Origin: Chryseobacterium sp.
GTDB taxonomy: Bacteria > Bacteroidota > Bacteroidia > Flavobacteriales > Weeksellaceae
Length of the DNA: 15,117 nt
Direction: 5' to 3'
Assembly: GCA_003248755.1 (NCBI GenBank)
Contig: QFQW01000091.1
Coordinates: forward strand, 1 to 15,117
The number at the start of each line of letters is the position of its first letter. The stretch's first letter is position 1. Made by a program: the position numbers and the translations under genes. This document shows, piece by piece, positions 1 through 8,838 of the stretch. The notes under the pieces were generated by a model. The model had not been told where the DNA came from and did no database searches. It saw only the letters and a program-made list of their open reading frames with translations.

Positions 1-1
1 T

Positions 2-670
2 ACAAATGATATAAAAAATGATATTGACAGAAGCCTTTTGAATCAAGAAGAGTTTTTTGAAAAATATATAAAATCTTACGATCACCTCATCGTGGGAGGC
101 GGAAATCTGTTATCACGATATAAAAAACTGACCGACAAAGTTGATTTTGTTTACGGGATCTATGGACAGGAAAACTTCATCGATAATAAAAATATTGGAG
201 AAAATGATTTTCTGACAATCGGATGGACAGGAAATCCAACGAGAAAGATGAAAGGTTTTGAGGATTATATTGTTCCTGCAATAGAAAAAGTAAAAAAAAC
301 AGGAAGAGATATTAGATTAAAAACTAAATTCTCCGGTCCTTATCAGGAGCTTTTCACTTTTTACCAGGACGTGGATTTGATCATTGTTGCTTCCGATGCG
401 GATTCGGGCCCGTCAATGTATGCAGAAGCCAGTTTATCTGGCGTTCCTTGTATCTCCACAAAAGTTGGACTCCCTCTAATGGGAATAAAAGATAATGAAA
501 ACGGATTTCTAATTAATCGTAATGTTGAAGAGTTGAAAAATCAAATCATCAATCTATATGATAATCGCGTACTTTTGAAGAGAATGTCTCGTCGGGTTAA
601 GTCTGATTATCTGCAATGGATGGATAATAAAGTAACTATTCAACATATTAAAAAAGTACTGGAAAAATAA
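2..670 (+). CDS. GT4-like glycosyltransferase, C-terminal part (5' truncated)
   Basis: The frame is open from the first bases of the window to the TAA at 668-670, with no in-frame stop upstream of the TTG at 38, so the gene runs in from the left and its true start is not visible. What remains is the C-terminal half of a GT-B fold. A nucleotide-sugar-site segment is readable: ADSGPSMYAEASLSGVPCIS at about 408-467. It resembles the EX7E motif of family GT4 with Asp in the first position (D-x7-E), followed by the usual GVP and a later NGFLI. A preceding GWTGNPTRKMKGFE stretch fits the start of the GT4 C-terminal domain. It probably transfers a sugar onto the lipid-linked repeat unit at the cytoplasmic face of the inner membrane. 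Donor and acceptor cannot be told. The MBOAT gene starts 6 bases downstream, implying cotranscription. Confidence 0.82.
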   Translation, partial: TNDIKNDIDRSLLNQEEFFEKYIKSYDHLIVGGGNLLSRYKKLTDKVDFVYGIYGQENFIDNKNIGENDFLTIGWTGNPTRKMKGFEDYIVPAIEKVKKTGRDIRLKTKFSGPYQELFTFYQDVDLIIVASDADSGPSMYAEASLSGVPCISTKVGLPLMGIKDNENGFLINRNVEELKNQIINLYDNRVLLKRMSRRVKSDYLQWMDNKVTIQHIKKVLEK

Positions 671-676
671 AATTTT

Positions 677-2122
<1,446 letters not shown>

Positions 2123-2125
2123 AAG

Positions 2126-3184
2126 ATGAAAAAATTTATATTAAGGACACTTTTATTTTTATCACCTTTTCTGATTATTGAAATAGCTCAGGGATTCTTG
2201 CCTATATATACTTTTACAAATAGGTTTTACGAAGCAAGCTTATATAAAAGTTCTATTATTCCTCACAACTTTCCGCTATATGCCAATCAAAAAGGAGAAA
2301 CAACAGGATATGGAGATTTGCGCTTCAATACAAAATATGAAGTTGCTAAAAAAGAGGATTTTATTACCGACGAATTAGGATTCAGGAATAACAAGTTCAT
2401 CAAACATCCCGACATTCTTATTATTGGAGATTCTTTTACAATGGGAGCGACTAATGGTCAATCTCAAACATTAGCTAACCAGATTATGGAACAATCCAAT
2501 CAAAAATATTCTGTTTATGCAATGTCTCCGGTAGATTTTTCTATTCTTGATAAGATGCTTAAACTTAACATCATTGAAAAGCCAAAGTATATTATCTATC
2601 AAAGAGTTGAACGGGGAGAAATTCCTAAACTCGAATATTTTCAGAATTCATTCTCAGACAAATTAAGATATGAGTATAACAATCTTTGGACTATTGGCAA
2701 TACGAATGTTTTTTTGGATAAGGTTTTTCGAGCCTATGTTAATAATTATGCAAAAGCAAGAATTACCAATTCCAAAGGAGCCGGAACTCAATCCAAAATT
2801 GAAGAAAATATGTTCTTTTATGATCCCAAACATATAAATCCATCAGAAGAATGGATGAATCTGAATGTAAAGTCTTTGGAATCTTATAAAAGGTACAGCG
2901 ATTCTATCGGAAGTCAATTTATTTATTTGCCAATGCCGAACAAAGAAACGGTTTATTTTGAAAAAATTCCTGTAGAAAAACAACCGGATTATCTTTTCAG
3001 AATTGGAAATACATTGAAGCAAAAAAATATTAATTATTATCCAACAATCGAGTTTTATAATAATTTTAGAAAAAAAGACAACAGATTGCTTTATCATTCT
3101 GATGACTCTCATTGGAATGGTTTGGCATCAGAGCTTATTGCCGTTGAAATCATAAAATATTTGGAAAACCTAGAAAAAAAATAA
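2126..3184 (+). CDS. AlgJ/AlgX-like SGNH-fold acyltransferase partner
   Basis: A 352-residue protein with a positively charged N-terminus and one hydrophobic segment (about residues 4-28), consistent with a membrane anchor or uncleaved signal that places the rest in the periplasm. The SGNH nucleophile block is visible as IIGDSF (G101-D102-S103-F104). The C-terminal catalytic block is SDDSHWNG, giving a D326-x-x-H329 pair followed by Trp330, as in AlgJ/AlgX. Members of this group receive or transfer acetyl groups onto extracytoplasmic polysaccharide together with an MBOAT protein, and the MBOAT gene lies immediately upstream. An esterase role is the main alternative, since the SGNH fold does both, but the gene order favours transfer. 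The ATG at 2126 is the only sensible start, directly before the MKKFILRTLLF anchor. Confidence 0.85.
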   Translation: MKKFILRTLLFLSPFLIIEIAQGFLPIYTFTNRFYEASLYKSSIIPHNFPLYANQKGETTGYGDLRFNTKYEVAKKEDFITDELGFRNNKFIKHPDILIIGDSFTMGATNGQSQTLANQIMEQSNQKYSVYAMSPVDFSILDKMLKLNIIEKPKYIIYQRVERGEIPKLEYFQNSFSDKLRYEYNNLWTIGNTNVFLDKVFRAYVNNYAKARITNSKGAGTQSKIEENMFFYDPKHINPSEEWMNLNVKSLESYKRYSDSIGSQFIYLPMPNKETVYFEKIPVEKQPDYLFRIGNTLKQKNINYYPTIEFYNNFRKKDNRLLYHSDDSHWNGLASELIAVEIIKYLENLEKK

Positions 3185-3190
3185 CCTTAG

Positions 3191-4249
3191 ATGATTTCAC
3201 AACTTACATTTACAAGATTCATTGCGGCTTTTCTCATCGTTTTTCTCCATTACGGAGAGAATCTGCTGACGAATACTTCAGAATCTTTTTTCATTTTGAG
3301 AAATCAATTTCATCTGGGAGTAAGTTATTTCTTTGTTTTGTCTGGTTTTGTAATGATGATTGCCTATTCAAAATTGGAAAAAATCGGGTTCAAAGATTAT
3401 ATGATAAATCGTGTATCCAGAATATATCCAACTCATATTTTGGCTTTAGTTTTAACCGTTCTATTCAGTTTGTTGTCAAGCATCAATTATTTAAGTGACT
3501 ACTCTTTTGATCTAAAATGTTTTTCCTTGGTATTTTTGTTATTACAAGCTTGGTTCTCGGAGTATGCATTGAGTTTTAATATTCCTTCTTGGTCACTTTC
3601 TGCCGAGATGTTTTTCTACGCATGCTTTCCTTTTATGTTTAATAGATTATTCAAGAAGCAATCGCCTAAAATCATTATTATTACTTGTATAAGTTTTTGG
3701 GCAATCAGCCAAATCGGTTTGAACATTTATCACAGTTCAGATTATTTTGATCCTAAAAATGTGCTGGATAAGAACTTTTTATGTTATAAACCTATTTTTA
3801 ATCTGAGCAGTTTTGTCATCGGCTGCCTTTTCGGATATCTATTTAAGCTAAAAAATCGTGTTTCAAAAAACTATGATTTAGCGATTGTTCTTTTGATAGT
3901 ACTCACAACAGTATTTGTTATAAAATTCAATTATTTATTACTACAAAACGGACTGTTGGCAATTAATTTTGGATTGCTCATCTTTCTCTTAGCTAATAAT
4001 AATGGTAAAATAACTTCTATCTTTAAACACAAAAAATTGGTTCATCTGGGAGATATAAGCTTTGCAATGTATATACTACAATATCCGGTATTTATGGCGC
4101 TTAAGAAAGTTAATTATACTCTTAAATTAATTGATAATCCATATATTTACTTTACAGCAGGATTTTTGATTTTATTGATAGCTTCACATTTTGTGTATGT
4201 CTATTTTGAAGATCCTATGAGAAAAAAAATTAAAAACATATTTGTATGA
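3191..4249 (+). CDS. Acyltransferase 3 (AT3/OafA-like) membrane protein
   Basis: 352 residues with about ten hydrophobic segments, the standard size of a stand-alone AT3 protein without a fused SGNH domain. Recognisable family marks are the N-terminal FLHY with the likely catalytic His20, the RVSRIYPTH block (R74, R77, P80, H82) and PSWSLSAEMFFY around 132-143. AT3 proteins use cytoplasmic acyl-CoA to acylate sugars of O-antigens, capsules and peptidoglycan. This one is the second, unrelated acylation system within 3 kb, next to the MBOAT/SGNH pair, so it probably modifies a different hydroxyl or a different residue. The TGA stop overlaps the next ATG (ATGA at 4246-4249), so translational coupling to the SDR gene is likely. 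Confidence 0.92.
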   Translation: MISQLTFTRFIAAFLIVFLHYGENLLTNTSESFFILRNQFHLGVSYFFVLSGFVMMIAYSKLEKIGFKDYMINRVSRIYPTHILALVLTVLFSLLSSINYLSDYSFDLKCFSLVFLLLQAWFSEYALSFNIPSWSLSAEMFFYACFPFMFNRLFKKQSPKIIIITCISFWAISQIGLNIYHSSDYFDPKNVLDKNFLCYKPIFNLSSFVIGCLFGYLFKLKNRVSKNYDLAIVLLIVLTTVFVIKFNYLLLQNGLLAINFGLLIFLLANNNGKITSIFKHKKLVHLGDISFAMYILQYPVFMALKKVNYTLKLIDNPYIYFTAGFLILLIASHFVYVYFEDPMRKKIKNIFV

Positions 4250-4926
4250 TTGTTGGCAAAGGTCTTATTGCGAGCTTATTTATAGAAAACGACAGAGAAA
4301 ATACGGTTTTCTTTGCTTCTGGTGTTTCCAACTCTTTGGAAAATCGCCCTGAAGAATTTTTAAGAGAAGAACATCTTATCAGAAAGACAATCGCAGAAAA
4401 TCAAGATAAAATATTCGTCTATTTTTCCACTTGCAGCATTTACGATTCTTCAAAAACAAGTAGCGATTATGTTCTTCACAAACTGAAAATGGAACAAATC
4501 ATAAAAAAAGATTGTGAGAAATACTTTATATTGAGAGTGAGTAACGCTGTTGGAAATGGCGGAAATCCAAATCTATTGATGAATTATCTCATCCGTTCCA
4601 TCAACAATAATGAAACTATTAATGTTCATACACAAGCCACTAGAAATCTGATTGATGCGGATGACATCAAGAATATTACTTTTGACTTGATCGCAAAATC
4701 GGACTTCAATAAAATTGTAAATGTTGCTTACACTCAGAATTATGCAATTATAGAAATTCTGGAAATCATAGAACGTTTTTATAGCACAAAACTGAGCCTT
4801 AATCTTATAAAAAGCGGATCAGGTTATGATATTAATGTCCCTGATGTCGAAGATTATTTTAGAGAAAACGGATTGACAGATAAAGAATCTTATCTTAAAA
4901 GAATCCTTGAAAAATACTATTCTTAA
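4246..4926 (+). CDS. Short SDR (NAD-dependent epimerase/dehydratase-like) protein
   Basis: Only 226 residues, against roughly 300-340 for typical extended-SDR nucleotide-sugar enzymes. The N-terminus MIVGKGLIAS gives a compressed GxGxxA dinucleotide motif. The catalytic elements are present: an STCSIYD stretch (S61-D67) and a Y75-x3-K79 pair in YVLHK. A later SNAVG and an IDADDI segment match the extended-SDR C-terminal half. The region between strand 1 and the Ser/Thr strand is much shorter than usual, so the acidic residue that normally binds the adenine ribose after strand 2 is not evident. It sits in an ATGA overlap with the AT3 gene and 3 bases before the TviC-like epimerase. It is plausibly a sugar-nucleotide reductase or epimerase for a rarer sugar, but the substrate cannot be assigned. 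Confidence 0.75.
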   Translation: MIVGKGLIASLFIENDRENTVFFASGVSNSLENRPEEFLREEHLIRKTIAENQDKIFVYFSTCSIYDSSKTSSDYVLHKLKMEQIIKKDCEKYFILRVSNAVGNGGNPNLLMNYLIRSINNNETINVHTQATRNLIDADDIKNITFDLIAKSDFNKIVNVAYTQNYAIIEILEIIERFYSTKLSLNLIKSGSGYDINVPDVEDYFRENGLTDKESYLKRILEKYYS

Positions 4927-4929
4927 ATA

Positions 4930-5922
4930 ATGAATTTTAAAGAAAAACTTAATCATAAAAATATTTTGGTTACCGGCGGCGCTGGTTTTATCGGCTCCAA
5001 TCTTTGTGAAGAATTATTAAATCTTGGCGCAAACGTAACTTGTCTAGACAATTTCGCCACAGGTTTCAGAGAAAATCTGGAAGTCTTTAAAGACAATCCG
5101 AATTTTAAATTGATTGAAGGTGATATCCGAGATTTGGAAACCTGCAAAACAGCTTGTGAAAATCAGGATTTTGTATTGCACGAAGCGGCACTTGGTTCTG
5201 TTCCCAGATCAATCAACGATCCAATAACAAGTAATGATGTGAATGTTGGCGGATTCTTAAATATGCTGGTTGCAGCCAGAGATTCTGGTGTCAAAAGATT
5301 TGTTTATGCAGCAAGTTCATCTACTTATGGAGATTCTGAAAGTCTTCCGAAAGTCGAAGATAAAATAGGGAAACCGCTTTCCCCTTATGCGATTACTAAA
5401 TACGTTAATGAATTATATGCCGATGTTTTCAAAAGAACTTATGCTTTTGATACGATTGGATTGAGATATTTCAATGTCTTTGGAAGAAAGCAGAATCCAA
5501 ACGGAGCTTATGCTGCTGTAATTCCGAAATTTGTAATGCAGTTAATGAACCACGAATCTCCGGTTATCAACGGCGGCGGAGAATATTCCAGAGATTTCAC
5601 TTACATCGATAATGTCATATTAATGAATCTTTTAGCTTTAACATCAGACAATGAAGAATCTGTAAATCAGGTTTATAACACTGCTTTTGGTGAGAGAACC
5701 ACGCTTAATGATCTTGTCAAATATCTTAAACAATATCTATCTGATTTTGACCCAAAAATTGCAGAAGTAGAAGTCATCTACGGTGATTACAGAAAAGGCG
5801 ATGTTCCGCATTCTCTTGCAAGTATCGACAAAGCAAAAGAACTTTTAAATTACAACCCAAAACTTTCTATGAAAGACGGATTGAAGGAAGCGGTAAACTG
5901 GTATTGGGAAAATCTTAAATAA
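4930..5922 (+). CDS. tviC: UDP-N-acetylhexosamine 4-epimerase (WbpP/TviC type)
   Basis: A 330-residue extended SDR. The Rossmann motif is VTGGAGFIGS (G16-G22). Asp40 in CLDNFATG closes strand 2. The active site shows the Ser triad AASSSTYGDS (S129-S131) and SPYAITKYVNE with Y153 and K157. The stretches SVPRSINDPIT, GLRYFNVFGR and NPNGAYAAVIPK are, from memory of the family, strongly like Pseudomonas WbpP and Salmonella TviC, which act on UDP-GlcNAc/UDP-GalNAc or the corresponding uronic acids and prefer N-acetylated substrates. The 6-dehydrogenase gene follows after 12 bases, as in Vi-antigen and WbpP/WbpO loci. Product: UDP-GalNAc, or UDP-GalNAcA if it acts after oxidation. Cytoplasmic. The ATG at 4930 is 3 bases after the previous stop, with no better alternative. 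Confidence 0.93.
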   Translation: MNFKEKLNHKNILVTGGAGFIGSNLCEELLNLGANVTCLDNFATGFRENLEVFKDNPNFKLIEGDIRDLETCKTACENQDFVLHEAALGSVPRSINDPITSNDVNVGGFLNMLVAARDSGVKRFVYAASSSTYGDSESLPKVEDKIGKPLSPYAITKYVNELYADVFKRTYAFDTIGLRYFNVFGRKQNPNGAYAAVIPKFVMQLMNHESPVINGGGEYSRDFTYIDNVILMNLLALTSDNEESVNQVYNTAFGERTTLNDLVKYLKQYLSDFDPKIAEVEVIYGDYRKGDVPHSLASIDKAKELLNYNPKLSMKDGLKEAVNWYWENLK

Positions 5923-5934
5923 CAAAAACAACTG

Positions 5935-7221
5935 ATGAATCAAAAAATTACAATAATAGGTCTTGGCTATGTTGGACTCCCTTTAGCAAGATTATTTTCA
6001 ACTAAATATCCCGTTGTCGGATTTGATATTAATGAAAAAAGAATCGCAGACCTTAATATGGGAAAAGATGACACTTTGGAAGTTGAAGACGATTTGCTAA
6101 AGTCTGCTTTGGTTTCCAAAAACCCAAATTTTGAAGAAACAGGCCTGTTCTGTTCCAACAAATTAGAAGATATTTCTGATTCCAATATATATATAGTAAC
6201 CGTTCCAACTCCTGTAGACAAGAACAATCGTCCAGATCTTACGCCACTTTACAAGGCAAGTGAAACCGTAGCAAAAGTATTGAAAAAAGGAGACATTATA
6301 ATTTATGAATCCACTGTTTATCCCGGAGTTACAGAAGAAGAGTGCGTCCCTGTTTTGGAAAAAAACACCGGGTTAAAATTCAATATTGATTTTTTCGCCG
6401 GTTATTCTCCGGAAAGAATCAACCCCGGAGACAAACTTCACACAGTTGAAAAAATTCTTAAAGTAACTGCCGGCTCTACTCCTGAAACCGGAAAAATTGT
6501 AGATGATCTTTACAAATCTGTGATTGAAGCAGGAACTCATCTTGCACCAACAATCAAAGTGGCAGAAGCTGCAAAAGTGATAGAAAACTCCCAAAGAGAT
6601 ATCAATATTGCTTTCGTAAATGAATTAGCAAAGATTTTTAATCTAATGGGAATTGATACACACGATGTTCTGAAAGCAGCCGGTACAAAATGGAACTTTC
6701 TGCCTTTCAAACCAGGCTTGGTTGGTGGACACTGCATTGGTGTAGATCCATATTATCTGGCTCAGAAAGCACAGGAATTCGGTTATCATCCTGAGATTAT
6801 TCTTGCCGGAAGAAGAATGAACGATTCCATGGGACAGTATGTTGCGAGCGAAACTGTGAAACAAATGCTGAAACAAGACCTAAAAGTGAATGGTTCTGAT
6901 GTTTTGGTTTTAGGATTTACATTCAAAGAGAATTGTCCTGATGTCAGAAATACAAAAGTTGTAGATGTTGTCAGAAATCTTGAAGATTACGGTATCAACG
7001 TAAGCATCTACGATCCTTGGGCAAACCCGGAAGAAGTAAAACACGAATACGGTCTTGCAACCTCAACAAAACCGCCATTCAAAAAATATGAAGCCGTAGT
7101 TTTAGCTGTTTCTCACAAAGAATTTGAAAATCTAAACATCAAAAATCTACTTTCAGAAAAAGGAATTATTTATGATGTAAAAGGAATTTTAGCAAAAGAA
7201 GATGGAGTGAAAAGATTGTAA
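5935..7221 (+). CDS. tviB: UDP-N-acetylhexosamine 6-dehydrogenase (TviB/WbpO type)
   Basis: 428 residues, the usual size for the UDP-glucose/GDP-mannose dehydrogenase superfamily. N-terminal NAD-binding segment GLGYVGLPLA (G9, G11, G14) with Asp31 ending strand 2; central block PGDKLHTVEKILKVTAG; catalytic Cys267 in GGHCIGVDPYYL; C-terminal domain with LGFTFKENCPDVRNTKV. The four-electron oxidation of C6 turns UDP-GlcNAc or UDP-GalNAc into the uronic acid. The early DINEKRIADLNMGKD segment and the pairing with a WbpP/TviC epimerase point to the N-acetylhexosamine-specific subgroup rather than UDP-glucose dehydrogenase. The exact HexNAc isomer is open. The gene is the last of the first plus-strand operon. 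Its TAA (7219-7221) directly abuts the stop of the opposing gene. Confidence 0.94.
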   Translation: MNQKITIIGLGYVGLPLARLFSTKYPVVGFDINEKRIADLNMGKDDTLEVEDDLLKSALVSKNPNFEETGLFCSNKLEDISDSNIYIVTVPTPVDKNNRPDLTPLYKASETVAKVLKKGDIIIYESTVYPGVTEEECVPVLEKNTGLKFNIDFFAGYSPERINPGDKLHTVEKILKVTAGSTPETGKIVDDLYKSVIEAGTHLAPTIKVAEAAKVIENSQRDINIAFVNELAKIFNLMGIDTHDVLKAAGTKWNFLPFKPGLVGGHCIGVDPYYLAQKAQEFGYHPEIILAGRRMNDSMGQYVASETVKQMLKQDLKVNGSDVLVLGFTFKENCPDVRNTKVVDVVRNLEDYGINVSIYDPWANPEEVKHEYGLATSTKPPFKKYEAVVLAVSHKEFENLNIKNLLSEKGIIYDVKGILAKEDGVKRL

Positions 7222-8217
7222 TTATCGGTCAAATCTCCATCGGAAAAATTTATATCCAATAGATAAAGGCAGGCGGTAAAATAAGTCCTGCTTCTTTAGT
7301 TTCTTAGAATAATCCGAAGAAAAATAATCCATCAGTCCCAAAGATTTCATTTTGCTATAAGCCTTGTAACTTCTTTTCCAAAGTGCTTCGTTTTTCTGGG
7401 CTTTCCAGTTCATTTCCAATGTCATTGCTTTAAAATCAACCAAAAATTCCAGAATTAGTTTTTTCTTATAAGCATCTTTTTCTTCGCTATAAGCTTTGTC
7501 CATATAAGAAGCAATCGTAATCCAATTTCCGAAATGTTTCTCTCCTCTATTATGAATGATAGATGCTCCATGAAAATAGTAAAGGTAAGTATCTTCTCTA
7601 AGGAAAGCTATCTTTTCAAATTTTAACATACTTTGAAAACTCCATAAAACATCCTGAGAAAACAAGTCTTTGACAAAGTATAATTTGTGCTTCATCAGAA
7701 AATCCATTCTAACCAGTTTATCACAAGCCATTACAGGATATTCTCCTTTTACAAAATTCCAAACTATTTCTTCATTTCCTTCCAGAATATCTTTTTTAGA
7801 ATTGATTGGAAAATAATTTCGTCTCCAGTTTTCTTCTTCATTGATACAGACACTTTGTCCCAAAACCATTTCTGCATTGGTTTCTTCAGCAAGTTTTACG
7901 AGATGATCAATGGCATAATCTGTGATTTCATCATCACTGTCAAGAAAATAGATGTACTTTCCTTTAGCCAGATCCATTCCGGCATTTCTTGCCATAGAAA
8001 GACCTTGATTCGTAGGCTGATTAAAAATAATAAAATTAAAATTCTGATTTTTCTGAATAACATCCTTAGCAATATCCATTGACAAATCGGGTGTTACATC
8101 ATTCACCAAAATACATTCGATGTTTTTATACGTCTGATTAACAACCGACTGAAGACATCTTTCAATAAATTTTTCTACTTTATAAACAGGAATTACGATT
8201 GTAACAAGAGGACTCAT
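7222..8217 (-). CDS. Family 2 glycosyltransferase (GT-A fold)
   Basis: On the minus strand, 331 residues when started at the ATG at 8217. A start 33 bases further upstream (8250) exists in frame but would overlap the -7 promoter box at 8248-8255, and conserved sequence begins only at SPLVTIVIPVYKVEKFIERC, so the shorter form is chosen. The GT2 nucleotide-binding strand reads ILVNDVTPD (residues 37-44) where most relatives have DDGSTD. The metal-binding motif is DSDD at 93-96 in YFLDSDDE. The acceptor half contains KDLFSQDVLWSFQSM and a basic C-terminus (KFFRWRFDR) typical of membrane-associated GTs of sugar-polymer loci. It likely adds one residue of the repeat unit at the inner membrane. It is convergent with the dehydrogenase gene and appears to be transcribed alone. 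Confidence 0.88.
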   Translation of the reverse strand: MSPLVTIVIPVYKVEKFIERCLQSVVNQTYKNIECILVNDVTPDLSMDIAKDVIQKNQNFNFIIFNQPTNQGLSMARNAGMDLAKGKYIYFLDSDDEITDYAIDHLVKLAEETNAEMVLGQSVCINEEENWRRNYFPINSKKDILEGNEEIVWNFVKGEYPVMACDKLVRMDFLMKHKLYFVKDLFSQDVLWSFQSMLKFEKIAFLREDTYLYYFHGASIIHNRGEKHFGNWITIASYMDKAYSEEKDAYKKKLILEFLVDFKAMTLEMNWKAQKNEALWKRSYKAYSKMKSLGLMDYFSSDYSKKLKKQDLFYRLPLSIGYKFFRWRFDR

Positions 8218-8247
8218 CAGGTGTACTTTAATTTTATTAATTTTAGA

Positions 8248-8255
8248 CAAAAATA
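8248..8255 (-). promoter_or_regulatory. Bacteroidota -7 box for the minus-strand GT2 gene
   Basis: Read on the minus strand this is TATTTTTG, a match to the TAnnTTTG -7 element of Bacteroidota. It lies 30 bases before the ATG at 8217, a sensible leader length. No clear -33 TTTG is seen at the usual distance, so this is a partial match. Confidence 0.5.
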
Positions 8256-8278
8256 GAAATAAAAATCTGGCATTAACT

Positions 8279-8286
8279 TATCTTTG
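8279..8286 (+). promoter_or_regulatory. Bacteroidota -7 box for the hexapeptide acetyltransferase operon
   Basis: TATCTTTG matches TAnnTTTG exactly and ends 16 bases before the ATG at 8303. There is no convincing -33 TTG 17-23 bases upstream. The box faces away from the opposing -7 box at 8248-8255, with 23 bases between them. Confidence 0.6.
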
Positions 8287-8302
8287 TATCAATAGAAACA
8301 CA

Positions 8303-8830
8303 ATGGACTTTTTTTCTAAAATTATTTTTAAAATACTGAAGAAAAACTCGCTGAATATCATTCGGAAAAATAAAAATTCCAAGATTGGCGATGCTTTCAG
8401 AATCGGAAATTACTCACATTTTTCCATTCATCAATCGGCTTCTTTATTGATTGGCAATCGCGTGAATCTGAGAAACTACTGCAATTTTGTTTTATTGGAA
8501 AATGCAAAAGTTGTTCTGGAAGATAATGTTTTTATGAATAATTACTGCTCCATCAATGCTATAGAAAAAATAGAAATCGGTGAAAATACGTTGTTTGGAG
8601 AAGGCGTAAAACTCTATGACCACAACCACGAATATAATGGACAAATCGTAGAACACCGCCAATTCAAATCTTCTCCTATAAAAATAGGTAAGAACTGCTG
8701 GCTTGGAAGCAATGTCACTGTTCTGAAAGGTGTTACTATTGGTGACAACTGTATTATTGGCGCAGGTTGCCTTATTCACAAAGATGTTCCTGCGGGGAGT
8801 GTTGTAAAATTAAATCAGACTTTTTCTTAA
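8303..8830 (+). CDS. Left-handed beta-helix (hexapeptide-repeat) O-acetyltransferase
   Basis: 175 residues. Repeated hexapeptide-like turns run from about residue 48 to the end (IGNRVNLRNY, LEDNVFMNN, IEIGENTLFGEG, IKIGKNCWLGSNVTVLKGVT, IGDNCIIGAGCLI). The loop YDHNHEY supplies the likely catalytic histidine, and the DVPAGSVV ending is typical of the WcaF/maltose acetyltransferase group of trimeric cytoplasmic acetyl-CoA enzymes. The basic N-terminus (KIIFKILKKNSLNIIRKNKNS) may associate with the membrane. It would acetylate a sugar or lipid-linked intermediate on the cytoplasmic side, making it the third type of acylation activity in the locus. The ATG at 8303 is placed just after a good -7 box. 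The next gene starts 8 bases after the stop. Confidence 0.88.
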   Translation: MDFFSKIIFKILKKNSLNIIRKNKNSKIGDAFRIGNYSHFSIHQSASLLIGNRVNLRNYCNFVLLENAKVVLEDNVFMNNYCSINAIEKIEIGENTLFGEGVKLYDHNHEYNGQIVEHRQFKSSPIKIGKNCWLGSNVTVLKGVTIGDNCIIGAGCLIHKDVPAGSVVKLNQTFS

Positions 8831-8838
8831 TCAATTCT

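Noticed and set aside
38..670. TTG at 38 as the true start of the first glycosyltransferase
   Set aside because: The frame is open to the left edge of the window and the N-terminal GT-B domain is missing, so the gene is truncated by the window rather than starting there.
8218..8250. Longer start for the minus-strand GT2 gene
   Set aside because: The extension is not conserved and overlaps a good -7 promoter box on the same strand.
8767..8838. Upstream extension of the second GT2 gene into the acetyltransferase gene
   Set aside because: It is an out-of-frame shadow of the acetyltransferase; GT2 similarity begins right after the ATG at 8839.
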